A stretch of 64,000 bases of DNA, from assembly GCA_900769705.1 (NCBI GenBank), contig CAAGHP010000002.1, forward strand, positions 23,843 through 87,842, in the 5' to 3' direction. Shown piece by piece: positions 52,615 through 58,466 of the stretch. The first letter of the stretch is position 1. Each line of letters begins with the position of its first letter. The position numbers were made by a program, and so were the translations under genes. Below the pieces are notes generated by a model. It was given only the letters and a program-made list of their open reading frames with translations. It did not search any database and had not been told where the DNA came from. This DNA is from Alphaproteobacteria bacterium (lineage in GTDB: Bacteria; Pseudomonadota; Alphaproteobacteria; RF32; CAG-239).

Positions 52615-52649
52615 AAAAAATCGGAAAACTTAAAGTTTTCCGATTTTTT
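52615..52649. terminator. bidirectional terminator between dtd and the small-gene array
   Basis: AAAAAATCGGAAAAC pairs with GTTTTCCGATTTTTT over 5 nt, lying between convergent genes. Confidence 0.9.
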
Positions 52650-52651
52650 AT

Positions 52652-52837
52652 TCATTTGTCTTTATTAAACATAATCACATTAAGACAAATCCACATAAGA
52701 ACAGCCAAAAACATAACGACTGTTTTCAACATATTGCGCAGCATCTCATCAGGCTGAACAGTTTCTATATAAAACACCAACAACGCAATAAGCAGCATCA
52801 GCGCAATAGCAAGCACCGATAATTTCTTTTTAGTCAT
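52652..52837 (-). CDS. small membrane protein, two helices (array member)
   Basis: Unrecognised 61-residue protein. Lys-rich start, helices at about 5-24 and 36-56, short Lys/Asp end. Nine bases separate it from the gene at 52847-53272, so both probably form one transcript from the promoter at 53310-53337 and end at the terminator at 52615-52649. Last unit of the minus-strand small-gene array. Confidence 0.65.
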   Translation of the reverse strand: MTKKKLSVLAIALMLLIALLVFYIETVQPDEMLRNMLKTVVMFLAVLMWICLNVIMFNKDK

Positions 52838-52846
52838 AAGCCAATC

Positions 52847-53272
52847 TTAAAATTTATTAAACAACAATAAAGAAACATACAAACGGCTAAAATAATTGCC
52901 AATATTGTCAAAAATCTGCCCCCAGTCAACTAATAAAGCAAAACCGACAGCAAAAGCCAACACCAAAGCAATAGTAAAAATTACCGAACGCAATTTGACA
53001 GCTAGTTTATTATACTCTTGATACTCGAACAAAGCCAAATTGCCGTAATTACTATATTCTTCAGCTTTTTTCAGCTTTTCTTTTTTAAACATTTTCAAAC
53101 TTGGCAACAAGTCAAAGAGCCAAGAAAACAGCAAACGGCTTATTGTGACAAAAACAATAAGGCCAACCAGTGGCAATGTTTCCTCAACTGTTGTTACAAA
53201 CGGCGCCAGAGCTATCAGTACAATCAAGATAATTGTGAGGCTCCACTTCAAATAATAACCATTCATACGCAT
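52847..53272 (-). CDS. small membrane protein, three helices (array member)
   Basis: Unrecognised 141-residue protein: helices at about 10-27, 33-53 and 95-115, and a charged middle (KKEKLKKAEEYS). Its C-terminal LLVDWGQIFDNI resembles segments of two other array members (LMVNWIENI at 53426 and WKVDWLPIFHNV at 54043). ATG at 53272 follows a run of T with no Shine-Dalgarno; a second ATG lies 2 codons in. It is preceded by a leader and promoter of the shared array type. Confidence 0.7.
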   Translation of the reverse strand: MRMNGYYLKWSLTIILIVLIALAPFVTTVEETLPLVGLIVFVTISRLLFSWLFDLLPSLKMFKKEKLKKAEEYSNYGNLALFEYQEYNKLAVKLRSVIFTIALVLAFAVGFALLVDWGQIFDNIGNYFSRLYVSLLLFNKF

Positions 53273-53309
53273 AAAAATTTAATGAAACATAAATATAAAA
53301 TTTGCTGTT

Positions 53310-53337
53310 ATGTTAGCATTCATTAGATTTTTGTCAA
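53310..53337 (-). promoter_or_regulatory. array promoter 1
   Basis: Minus strand TTGACA (53337-53332), a 16-bp spacer and TAACAT (53315-53310). The leader after it contains ATTTATGTTTCAT, shared with other units. Confidence 0.7.
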
Positions 53338-53349
53338 GATTTAAATAAT

Positions 53350-53388
53350 AAAAAACACAGTCTTCTCAATGAAGACCGTGTTTTTTTT
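53350..53388. terminator. array terminator between units 1 and 2
   Basis: AACACAGTCTTC / GAAGACCGTGTT (one mismatch/G-U) with A- and T-runs on both sides; 12 bases from the next -35 box. Confidence 0.85.
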
Positions 53389-53425
53389 GGGAAATAACAG
53401 ATTAAAAAATCAGATAATTAGAATT

Positions 53426-53560
53426 TCAGCTAAAGAGCGAACACACCCAAGCAGAAAAATTTCTAATGTTTTCAATCCAATTAACCATCAAAGCCAAAAT
53501 GAACACCACTATACCGCAAAATAAAATGGTGACTAACCATCTAAAATAATAGTTATACAT
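53426..53560 (-). CDS. 44-residue membrane peptide (array member)
   Basis: A short frame read directly from the bases: MYNYYFRWLVTILFCG, then a hydrophobic helix to about residue 28, then VNWIENIRNFSAWV and CSLFS. Support comes from context: a consensus array promoter (53604-53631), a leader of the shared type ending in a T-rich stretch, and a terminator after the stop. The VNWIENI segment resembles the C-termini of the genes at 52847 and 54043. No Shine-Dalgarno. Confidence 0.6.
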   Translation of the reverse strand: MYNYYFRWLVTILFCGIVVFILALMVNWIENIRNFSAWVCSLFS

Positions 53561-53603
53561 ATTACAAAAAAATTTAAAATATATAAAAATAAAATTTGTA
53601 ATT

Positions 53604-53631
53604 ATGTTACCATGTCTCAGTTTTTTGTCAA
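53604..53631 (-). promoter_or_regulatory. array promoter 2
   Basis: Minus strand TTGACA (53631-53626), a 16-bp spacer and TAACAT (53609-53604), identical boxes and spacing to array promoter 1. Confidence 0.7.
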
Positions 53632-53640
53632 GTTTTAAAA

Positions 53641-53685
53641 TAAAAAAGACTGTAAAATTCTTGCGAAAATCACAGTCTGATTTTT
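53641..53685 (-). terminator. array terminator of unit 3
   Basis: AGACTGT / ACAGTCT perfect 7-bp stem with an 18-nt loop, then a T-run on the minus strand that leads within ~10 bases into the next TTGACA. Confidence 0.75.
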
Positions 53686-53687
53686 CA

Positions 53688-53921
53688 TTAACGGAACATC
53701 ATTAACAGTATATCATTTTGGACTGAATTTTTTAAGGCTCCGGTTTTTGCCAATTTTCTGCCGATATGAATATCATAGACGCACAACAGACAGAAAATAC
53801 AAAACAAAGCCCCCGCACCCGCAATAACGCTATGAAAAACTATACCAATCAAAGCAAATGCTGCACAAAAAACAATCAATACACTGAAAACAATCTTCTC
53901 ACTAATTAAACTCATCTTCAT
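53688..53921 (-). CDS. small membrane protein, two helices (array member)
   Basis: Unrecognised 77-residue protein: helices at about 9-25 and 29-48 (IAGAGALFCIFCLLCVY), then a short polar tail. The start at 53921 (MKM) follows a T-run directly, like MRM and MRKM in other members; the frame is open further back into its promoter, which is not coding. Own promoter and terminator. Confidence 0.65.
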   Translation of the reverse strand: MKMSLISEKIVFSVLIVFCAAFALIGIVFHSVIAGAGALFCIFCLLCVYDIHIGRKLAKTGALKNSVQNDILLMMFR

Positions 53922-53959
53922 AAAAATTTTAAAAACACAAATATATTTTATCAATTTTA

Positions 53960-53988
53960 TATATAGCATATTTATGTTTTTCCGTCAA
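53960..53988 (-). promoter_or_regulatory. array promoter 3
   Basis: Minus strand TTGACG (53988-53983), a 17-bp spacer and TATATA (53965-53960). Confidence 0.6.
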
Positions 53989-53998
53989 TACAGTTCTA

Positions 53999-54035
53999 TA
54001 AAAAATTGCAGAAGTTTTAGCAACCTCTGCAGTTT
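53999..54035 (-). terminator. array terminator of unit 4
   Basis: Minus strand GCAGAGG pairs with CTTCTGC (one G-U) followed by a T-run; the next -35 box begins about 12 bases on. Confidence 0.7.
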
Positions 54036-54042
54036 TTTTAAC

Positions 54043-54513
54043 CTAGCTGATAATTCCGCTAAAGATAGAGCCTATGGTTTGCAGCCATTCTTTTACATTA
54101 TGAAAAATCGGCAACCAGTCAACTTTCCACCCCAGCAAACCTACGGGCAGAAAACAGATACAAAACTTAACCGCATCCAGCTTGATTTTTCTGAACTTAA
54201 TCCTAAATTCGGCATCTTTTTCTTTTTCAAATTTTTCCTTAGCCTCGCCCCATTTCTTTTCTGCTTGCGCACAGGCTTCATCAATATCTTTGCCAAACTG
54301 TTTATGGTCGGCCAGAAAAACCAAAAAGCAATGAACAGACGCCAAGCTTAAAACAAGCATAATAAACAGAGCCAAGCTCGAAGTTTTATCGGACAGAGAC
54401 AAAGAAAAAATAAACATACTGCCCAAAAATATTGTGATAACAATCATTGTCACAAATTCGGTTACAGAGATTTTTTTCTCATGTTTAGCGATAAAATCAA
54501 AATAAAAATTCAT
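54043..54513 (-). CDS. membrane protein with charged coiled-coil middle (array member)
   Basis: Unrecognised 156-residue protein. Helices at about 20-41 and 48-67, then a highly charged helix (~70-112, AEKKWGEAKEKFEKEKDAEF), then a third hydrophobic segment and an end containing GWKVDWLPIFHNVKEWL, the motif shared with two other array genes. The ATG at 54513 overlaps the stop of a nine-codon upstream frame (ATGA). Own promoter and terminator; no Shine-Dalgarno. Confidence 0.7.
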   Translation of the reverse strand: MNFYFDFIAKHEKKISVTEFVTMIVITIFLGSMFIFSLSLSDKTSSLALFIMLVLSLASVHCFLVFLADHKQFGKDIDEACAQAEKKWGEAKEKFEKEKDAEFRIKFRKIKLDAVKFCICFLPVGLLGWKVDWLPIFHNVKEWLQTIGSIFSGIIS

Positions 54514-54539
54514 AAGCAAAAATAATTTAAATGAAACAT
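54510..54539 (-). other. leader mini-ORF, overlaps the next start codon
   Basis: Minus-strand frame MFHLNYFCL-stop, whose TGA overlaps the ATG of the 54043-54513 gene (ATGA). It begins in the ATGTTT segment conserved in the leaders of other array units, where the frame ends sooner. Translation is not proven. Confidence 0.35.
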
Positions 54540-54559
54540 AAAAATAAAATATTGCCTAA

Positions 54560-54587
54560 AGTTTATGACTTTTTATACTTTTGTCAA
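54560..54587 (-). promoter_or_regulatory. array promoter 4
   Basis: Minus strand TTGACA (54587-54582), a 16-bp spacer and TAAACT (54565-54560), the same boxes as the pheA promoter. Confidence 0.65.
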
Positions 54588-54596
54588 TATCAAAAT

Positions 54597-54636
54597 AAAA
54601 AAGTCCGTAAAATCCTTATGAATTCTACGGTCCTCT
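54597..54636 (-). terminator. array terminator of unit 5
   Basis: Minus strand CCGTAGAAT... pairs with ...TTTTACGG (core CCGTA/TACGG), followed by a T-run and, ~10 bases on, the next TTGACA. Confidence 0.65.
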
Positions 54637-54646
54637 TTAATTATTC

Positions 54647-54862
54647 TCAATCATTCCGAGGCAGAATGTCAAACAAATCTACCAATAGACGGGCGGCCCA
54701 AAGTAAACAAGCTCCGGCAAAAATACCGACAGCACCGGCAACAATAGCACCTAAACAAAATACGGTGCTCGAAACTAAAATCAAAACAATTCCGGCAATT
54801 ACAGCTAAATAAGTTATTACAACTGCAAAATTGTGGAAATAAAGCATAAGCATTTTACGCAT
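54647..54862 (-). CDS. small membrane protein, two helices (array member)
   Basis: Unrecognised 71-residue protein: helices at about 11-31 and 34-56 with several small residues (LGAIVAGAVGIFAGACLLWAA), then LVDLFDILPRND. ATG at 54862 (MRKM) follows a T-run directly; an ATG 3 codons in is the alternative. Leader contains ATGTTT as in other units. Own promoter and terminator. Confidence 0.65.
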   Translation of the reverse strand: MRKMLMLYFHNFAVVITYLAVIAGIVLILVSSTVFCLGAIVAGAVGIFAGACLLWAARLLVDLFDILPRND

Positions 54863-54909
54863 AAAAAGAAAGATTTAAAAATTAAACATACTAATAAAAA
54901 AACTATTCT

Positions 54910-54939
54910 AATAAAAACACGATTCAATATTTTTGTCAA
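54910..54939 (-). promoter_or_regulatory. array promoter 5
   Basis: Minus strand TTGACA (54939-54934) and TTTATT (54915-54910) with an 18-bp spacer; the -10 box is weak. Confidence 0.45.
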
Positions 54940-54950
54940 TATCACAAAAC

Positions 54951-54990
54951 AAAAAAACTGCAGAAGTTGTTACTCTTCCACAGTTTTATT
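54951..54990 (-). terminator. array terminator of unit 6
   Basis: Minus strand AACTGTGGAAG pairs with CTTCTGCAGTT (two mismatched/G-U positions), followed by a T-run and, within about 15 bases, the next TTGACA. Confidence 0.75.
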
Positions 54991-54996
54991 AAGCAC

Positions 54997-55173
54997 TTAT
55001 TTTGCATTTTCCGAATTACAGATAAATACAAAAGCAAACAAAGTCATATAAAACACAAACATAATCGCTGGCGGATATGCTTCCATCTCCATAACATCAA
55101 GACAAGAGAAACATACGATAATTCCCAGCATAATCACAGCCATACAGCCACAAACAATGCCCAACATTTTCAT
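54997..55173 (-). CDS. 58-residue membrane protein, two helices (array member)
   Basis: A short frame read from the bases: MKMLGIVCGCMAVIMLG..., helices at about 4-22 and 34-51, ending CNSENAK. Its ATG overlaps the stop of the upstream 30-codon frame (ATGA), which implies translational coupling. Terminator directly downstream. Cys-rich for its size (five Cys). Function unknown. Confidence 0.55.
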   Translation of the reverse strand: MKMLGIVCGCMAVIMLGIIVCFSCLDVMEMEAYPPAIMFVFYMTLFAFVFICNSENAK

Positions 55174-55262
55174 AGTTTTTTGTTAATTTTCCACAAACAA
55201 ACCATGACAAACACTAAACACATAACTTCAAAAATTTCGATTACTAAATTTGCTACAGCCAT
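55170..55262 (-). CDS. 30-residue single-helix peptide (array member)
   Basis: Frame MAVANLVIEIFEVM... then a hydrophobic stretch and WKINKKL. It overlaps the next gene by 4 bases (ATGA). The pattern MA..L.VIE...-hydrophobic-C..W..-NK is shared with the 40-residue peptide at 58052-58174, supporting both as real coding sequences. No Shine-Dalgarno. Confidence 0.5.
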   Translation of the reverse strand: MAVANLVIEIFEVMCLVFVMVCLWKINKKL

Positions 55263-55323
55263 AACAAAATATTTTAAATTAAACTTAATTATAAAAATTT
55301 CATCGCGCCACGCTGTTTATGTT

Positions 55324-55425
55324 TTACTTATCGCCATGTTTGTCAATATAACCCATAAAAATTCCGGCCATACCTAAAACACACAAGATTAGTAAAAACG
55401 CGGCAATCATTATAAAATTTTCCAT
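55324..55425 (-). CDS. 33-residue single-helix peptide (array member)
   Basis: Frame MENFIMIAAFLLILCVLG... ending GYIDKHGDK, a single hydrophobic helix with a polar tail. It follows an array-type leader (TTTATTTTTATGTG...) and promoter, and is the first of three tiny genes that share one downstream terminator. Confidence 0.5.
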   Translation of the reverse strand: MENFIMIAAFLLILCVLGMAGIFMGYIDKHGDK

Positions 55426-55469
55426 ATGTTAATAATTTTAGTTACACATAAAAATAAACTTATATGTTT

Positions 55470-55498
55470 GTCTTATCTTATTTTCTTGTTTTTGTCAA
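55470..55498 (-). promoter_or_regulatory. array promoter 6
   Basis: Minus strand TTGACA (55498-55493), a 17-bp spacer and TAAGAC (55475-55470, weak). It starts just after the stop of the DUF4105 gene. Confidence 0.45.
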
Positions 55499-55506
55499 TA
55501 ATTTTT

Positions 55507-57300
55507 CTAAAAACTTTGCCGCAGCCATAGCTGCCAGCTTTCGCTGTTGCGTCCGATGTTGTGACTGCCCTCATAGCCGATTTCCAGCGATAAATTATCG
55601 GTTATGCCTAACGAAGCGGCAGCTTTATAAATCAGCCTGTCGCCAAATTTACTGGTAGCCCATGTTTTTTCGGCATTAAAATGCAGACGCACAACGCCAA
55701 AATCTTTCAAAATACCAATTTCCGGCGCCAATCCGCCCCAGCTGTTGTGCGGAATAAAACCGCCATATGCGCCGTTTATTTTCAGCAAGCCATAAAGCCA
55801 AATATCTGCCGGAAAAGCAATGGTTTTACCAACTCCGCCATATCCGTAACCGACATAACCTTCATCATAATTCTGCGGATTATAGTCGCGTTTAATTTCC
55901 GCACCAACGGCATAAGAAATCGGGTCAAACACCCTGCCCGCCGGCACTAATGATTTGATTTTTATCGGCGCAAAGTTTTGCAAAACCGTTTTATGAGACT
56001 GGTTATAATAGCGCCACTTACTGGACATCACACTGATTTCCGCCCCTTTAACCAGCCCGAAACTGCTGTCTGTCAAAGCGGTGTAAGCCGGACGCACTTC
56101 TATTTCTTCAAAGCTTTTATGGCGTTCCACCCCGCCGCTGAATGATATTTGCATAGAATCATGCGATAATACCGGATTTTCTCCAACAGGCTGAACTTTT
56201 TCCACAATCGGCAGGGCACTGCGTTTGCGCAACACGCCAAAACTGGCCTTACGGTATTCTTTCAGCGGCATATTTCCAGCGGTGTATTCATATTGAAAAT
56301 ATTGATAAACTGCTTCATAAACCACTGATTTTTCATTGTCTGATAAATTTTCCGCCGCAAAATCATATTCTTTTATACCGCGCAAAAATGCGGCATATTG
56401 TTGCTTATTCATTGCTTTTATCAAATTTTGAATTTGCGTATAGCGCGCCGGACGATAGTTTTGCGACTTAACTAAGTTTGGTTCGTTATTGATGGTTTTG
56501 AGCGTATCCAACGGAATTACCCACGCCGGATATTGCTTAGTCAATTTCAGACTTGGACGCACCGCTTCCAGCAGTTCCAAAATCAGATATGAGCAATTTT
56601 TACTCAAAAAATAATAGCGTATTTTAGCCTGTCGCATTTCATAAAGATGGTCTGCGAATTTTTGTTTTTCTTCATCTGTTAGATTAAGATTGTACTCCCA
56701 AATATCTCTATTTTCTATATTATTATAGGTGTTTATAATTTCCCAATATGGACTGACGCTATATACTCCAAGGTATCCTCCGAACAAACCTTTAATAGCA
56801 AACATCATTCCATGTTCAGTTCCGGAATCCGCCCCGAAATTTGAGCCATGTGCCAGCATCTGCGTCCCTTTGCGCGCCGTATCTATACGCACCAGCGTAT
56901 GCCCAAACAGCGAGGCCGGATTACTCATATACGCGTTGGTAAACAAAATCGTGATACCATTCGGACGCACATCGTGCATAAATTGCTGATAATCCTTGCA
57001 CCCACTTAAATCACCCTGCACTTTTCCCAGCTGTTTCAGATAGTTAAAGCGTGCCGGAAAGCGGCATTTTGCATTGCCCTTAGTAAAAGCTTCTATTTCT
57101 GCAGCAAATTCTGCTTGCGGATTGTTTCGTCCATCTGCACTTATATAAAACTCTTGATTTTCCACCAAACCTTGATAGCCGTTAAGTGTTTTATGATAAT
57201 GCAGCAATTTCAGCCATGCCGTGTCATATGACGGAATCTCCGCCGCATTGACCGCACCGCACCACAATAAAACACTCAAAAAAATCAGAATCTTATGCAT
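55507..57300 (-). CDS. DUF4105 (Lnb-like) periplasmic domain with outer-membrane beta barrel
   Basis: A 597-residue protein. The signal peptide (MHKILIFLSVLLWCGAVNA) is followed by a DUF4105 domain (~100-300; NPASLFGHTLVRID with its conserved His, and FLSKNCSYLILELLEAVRP, whose Cys matches the family's catalytic position). The rest (~380-597) is Tyr/Gly-rich amphipathic strands ending in Phe, a beta-barrel signature. Enzymatic activity in this family is poorly defined. The start at 57300 is set by the signal peptide; the frame upstream contains the neighbour's terminator. No Shine-Dalgarno. Confidence 0.85.
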   Translation of the reverse strand: MHKILIFLSVLLWCGAVNAAEIPSYDTAWLKLLHYHKTLNGYQGLVENQEFYISADGRNNPQAEFAAEIEAFTKGNAKCRFPARFNYLKQLGKVQGDLSGCKDYQQFMHDVRPNGITILFTNAYMSNPASLFGHTLVRIDTARKGTQMLAHGSNFGADSGTEHGMMFAIKGLFGGYLGVYSVSPYWEIINTYNNIENRDIWEYNLNLTDEEKQKFADHLYEMRQAKIRYYFLSKNCSYLILELLEAVRPSLKLTKQYPAWVIPLDTLKTINNEPNLVKSQNYRPARYTQIQNLIKAMNKQQYAAFLRGIKEYDFAAENLSDNEKSVVYEAVYQYFQYEYTAGNMPLKEYRKASFGVLRKRSALPIVEKVQPVGENPVLSHDSMQISFSGGVERHKSFEEIEVRPAYTALTDSSFGLVKGAEISVMSSKWRYYNQSHKTVLQNFAPIKIKSLVPAGRVFDPISYAVGAEIKRDYNPQNYDEGYVGYGYGGVGKTIAFPADIWLYGLLKINGAYGGFIPHNSWGGLAPEIGILKDFGVVRLHFNAEKTWATSKFGDRLIYKAAASLGITDNLSLEIGYEGSHNIGRNSESWQLWLRQSF

Positions 57301-57304
57301 AAAC

Positions 57305-57358
57305 AAACAAAAGAGCCGCTCATCCACCGCAAAAATCATTTTCGGCAACCGAGCGGCT
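57305..57358 (-). terminator. terminator of the DUF3015 gene
   Basis: AGCCGCTC (57314-57321) pairs perfectly with GAGCGGCT (57351-57358), with an inner CCG/CGG helix; the minus strand continues CTTTTGTTTGTTT up to the next ATG. Confidence 0.8.
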
Positions 57359-57375
57359 ATTCCTTATTTCAGCCA

Positions 57376-57831
57376 TTAAGCCTTGGCTATTTCCATAACT
57401 TTCAAAGCCACATCAGCTGCTTCTACATTGTCATTAGGGAAAATATAAGCAAATTTCTGTTGAACTTCTTTGCCTAAAGTTTCGCTGTCTACATCCAAGA
57501 TACCGGCCAAAGTTTCAATGGTTTCGCCGCGTCCTGCTGCTGCGTCCATAGCAAACTGTTCCATATTGTCCTGTAAAAAGGCCAAAGTCATACGGCCCGT
57601 ACCGCCGGTTACACGACCGTTAGGGTCACAGCCGGAAGTTCCCATCGTCACACCGATAGTGTTAGAAAACCAAGAGTTGGTAGTCATAGCCAAAGACTGA
57701 GGAATTACACCGCTTTGACCGCGCCAAGCCATAGAACCCAAACCGCAGCCGCCTGTGCTGTCTACAGCATGAGCGGTGCCGGCCAAACATACAGCAGATA
57801 AAACTGCCATTGTGCCTAAAAATTTTTTCAT
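57376..57831 (-). CDS. DUF3015 family periplasmic protein
   Basis: A 151-residue secreted protein. The signal peptide (MKKFLGTMAVLSAVCLAGTAHA) is followed by GGCGLGSMAWRGQSGVIPQSLAMTTN...TIGVTMGTSGCD, the conserved block of DUF3015 with two cysteines likely to form a disulfide. The function of the family is unknown. The start at 57831 follows AAGGAGCGTAAA. Single gene with its own terminator. Confidence 0.88.
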   Translation of the reverse strand: MKKFLGTMAVLSAVCLAGTAHAVDSTGGCGLGSMAWRGQSGVIPQSLAMTTNSWFSNTIGVTMGTSGCDPNGRVTGGTGRMTLAFLQDNMEQFAMDAAAGRGETIETLAGILDVDSETLGKEVQQKFAYIFPNDNVEAADVALKVMEIAKA

Positions 57832-57984
57832 TTTACGCTCCTTTATAAAAAAGTACTTCAAACAGTTACATCTTAACAAAAAGTAAACAAAAGTACACCC
57901 TCCCTGCAACTTTTGCACAGGTTTTATATTTTTAGAATTCTATAAGGAATATGCAAGATTCTTCATTTTACACCATTAAAAACA

Positions 57985-58032
57985 TAAAAAAAACGAGGGT
58001 TTTGAGCAAATGTCAAAAAGCCTCGTTTTTTT
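57985..58032. terminator. terminator of the 58052-58174 peptide gene
   Basis: AAAAACGAGG pairs perfectly with CCTCGTTTTT around a 22-nt loop; A- and T-runs on both sides. Confidence 0.8.
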
Positions 58033-58051
58033 CAAGCATAGATGTTGTTTT

Positions 58052-58174
58052 TTACAAACTCTGTTGGATATCTTTTCTATGTTTATTAAGCTGATACCAC
58101 ATAGAACAAATTCCTATTACCATTAAAATACCAAGTCCACCAACGGCCTCGATAACAGAAATTAAACTAGCCAT
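58052..58174 (-). CDS. 40-residue single-helix membrane peptide
   Basis: Frame MASLISVIEAVGGLG..., hydrophobic to about residue 25, then MWYQLNKHRKDIQQSL. A near-ideal promoter (TTGACA-N17-TAATAT) and a terminator bracket it exactly, so it is a complete transcription unit. It resembles the 30-residue peptide at 55170-55262. Whether it is a toxin-like peptide or a regulator of a membrane protein cannot be told. Confidence 0.6.
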   Translation of the reverse strand: MASLISVIEAVGGLGILMVIGICSMWYQLNKHRKDIQQSL

Positions 58175-58211
58175 AACACAAATATATTTAAATTATTTAT
58201 AAAACACTTTT

Positions 58212-58240
58212 ATATTACCCCTATCACTGTTTAATGTCAA
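58212..58240 (-). promoter_or_regulatory. near-consensus promoter of the 40-residue peptide
   Basis: Minus strand TTGACA (58240-58235), a 17-bp spacer and TAATAT (58217-58212). Confidence 0.75.
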
Positions 58241-58398
58241 CCGGTTACACACAAATTTTATAAATATTTTTCATACCTTTACCAAAAAACTTTACACCTT
58301 ATTATCACCTAAATACCTATTCAGACCAAATTGCCAAAACGCATCCGACAATGTGAGAGAAAAAGACAAGGTTTTATATTGCAACACTTTAAAAACTA

Positions 58399-58426
58399 TT
58401 GCTTTTTGCAGAGGTTATTGTATAAG
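58399..58426 (+). promoter_or_regulatory. promoter of the hydrogenase operon
   Basis: TTGCTT at 58399-58404, a 16-bp spacer and TATAAG at 58421-58426. Confidence 0.5.
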
Positions 58427-58466
58427 ATAAGGTAATTTGAATCATTTTATGAAAGGGCTTATTCTT

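Noticed and set aside
52610..55500. CRISPR array or integron as explanation of the repeated units
   Set aside because: Repeats are not short and evenly spaced with unique spacers, no cas or integrase gene is present, and the recurring parts are promoters, leaders and terminators rather than attC-like sites.
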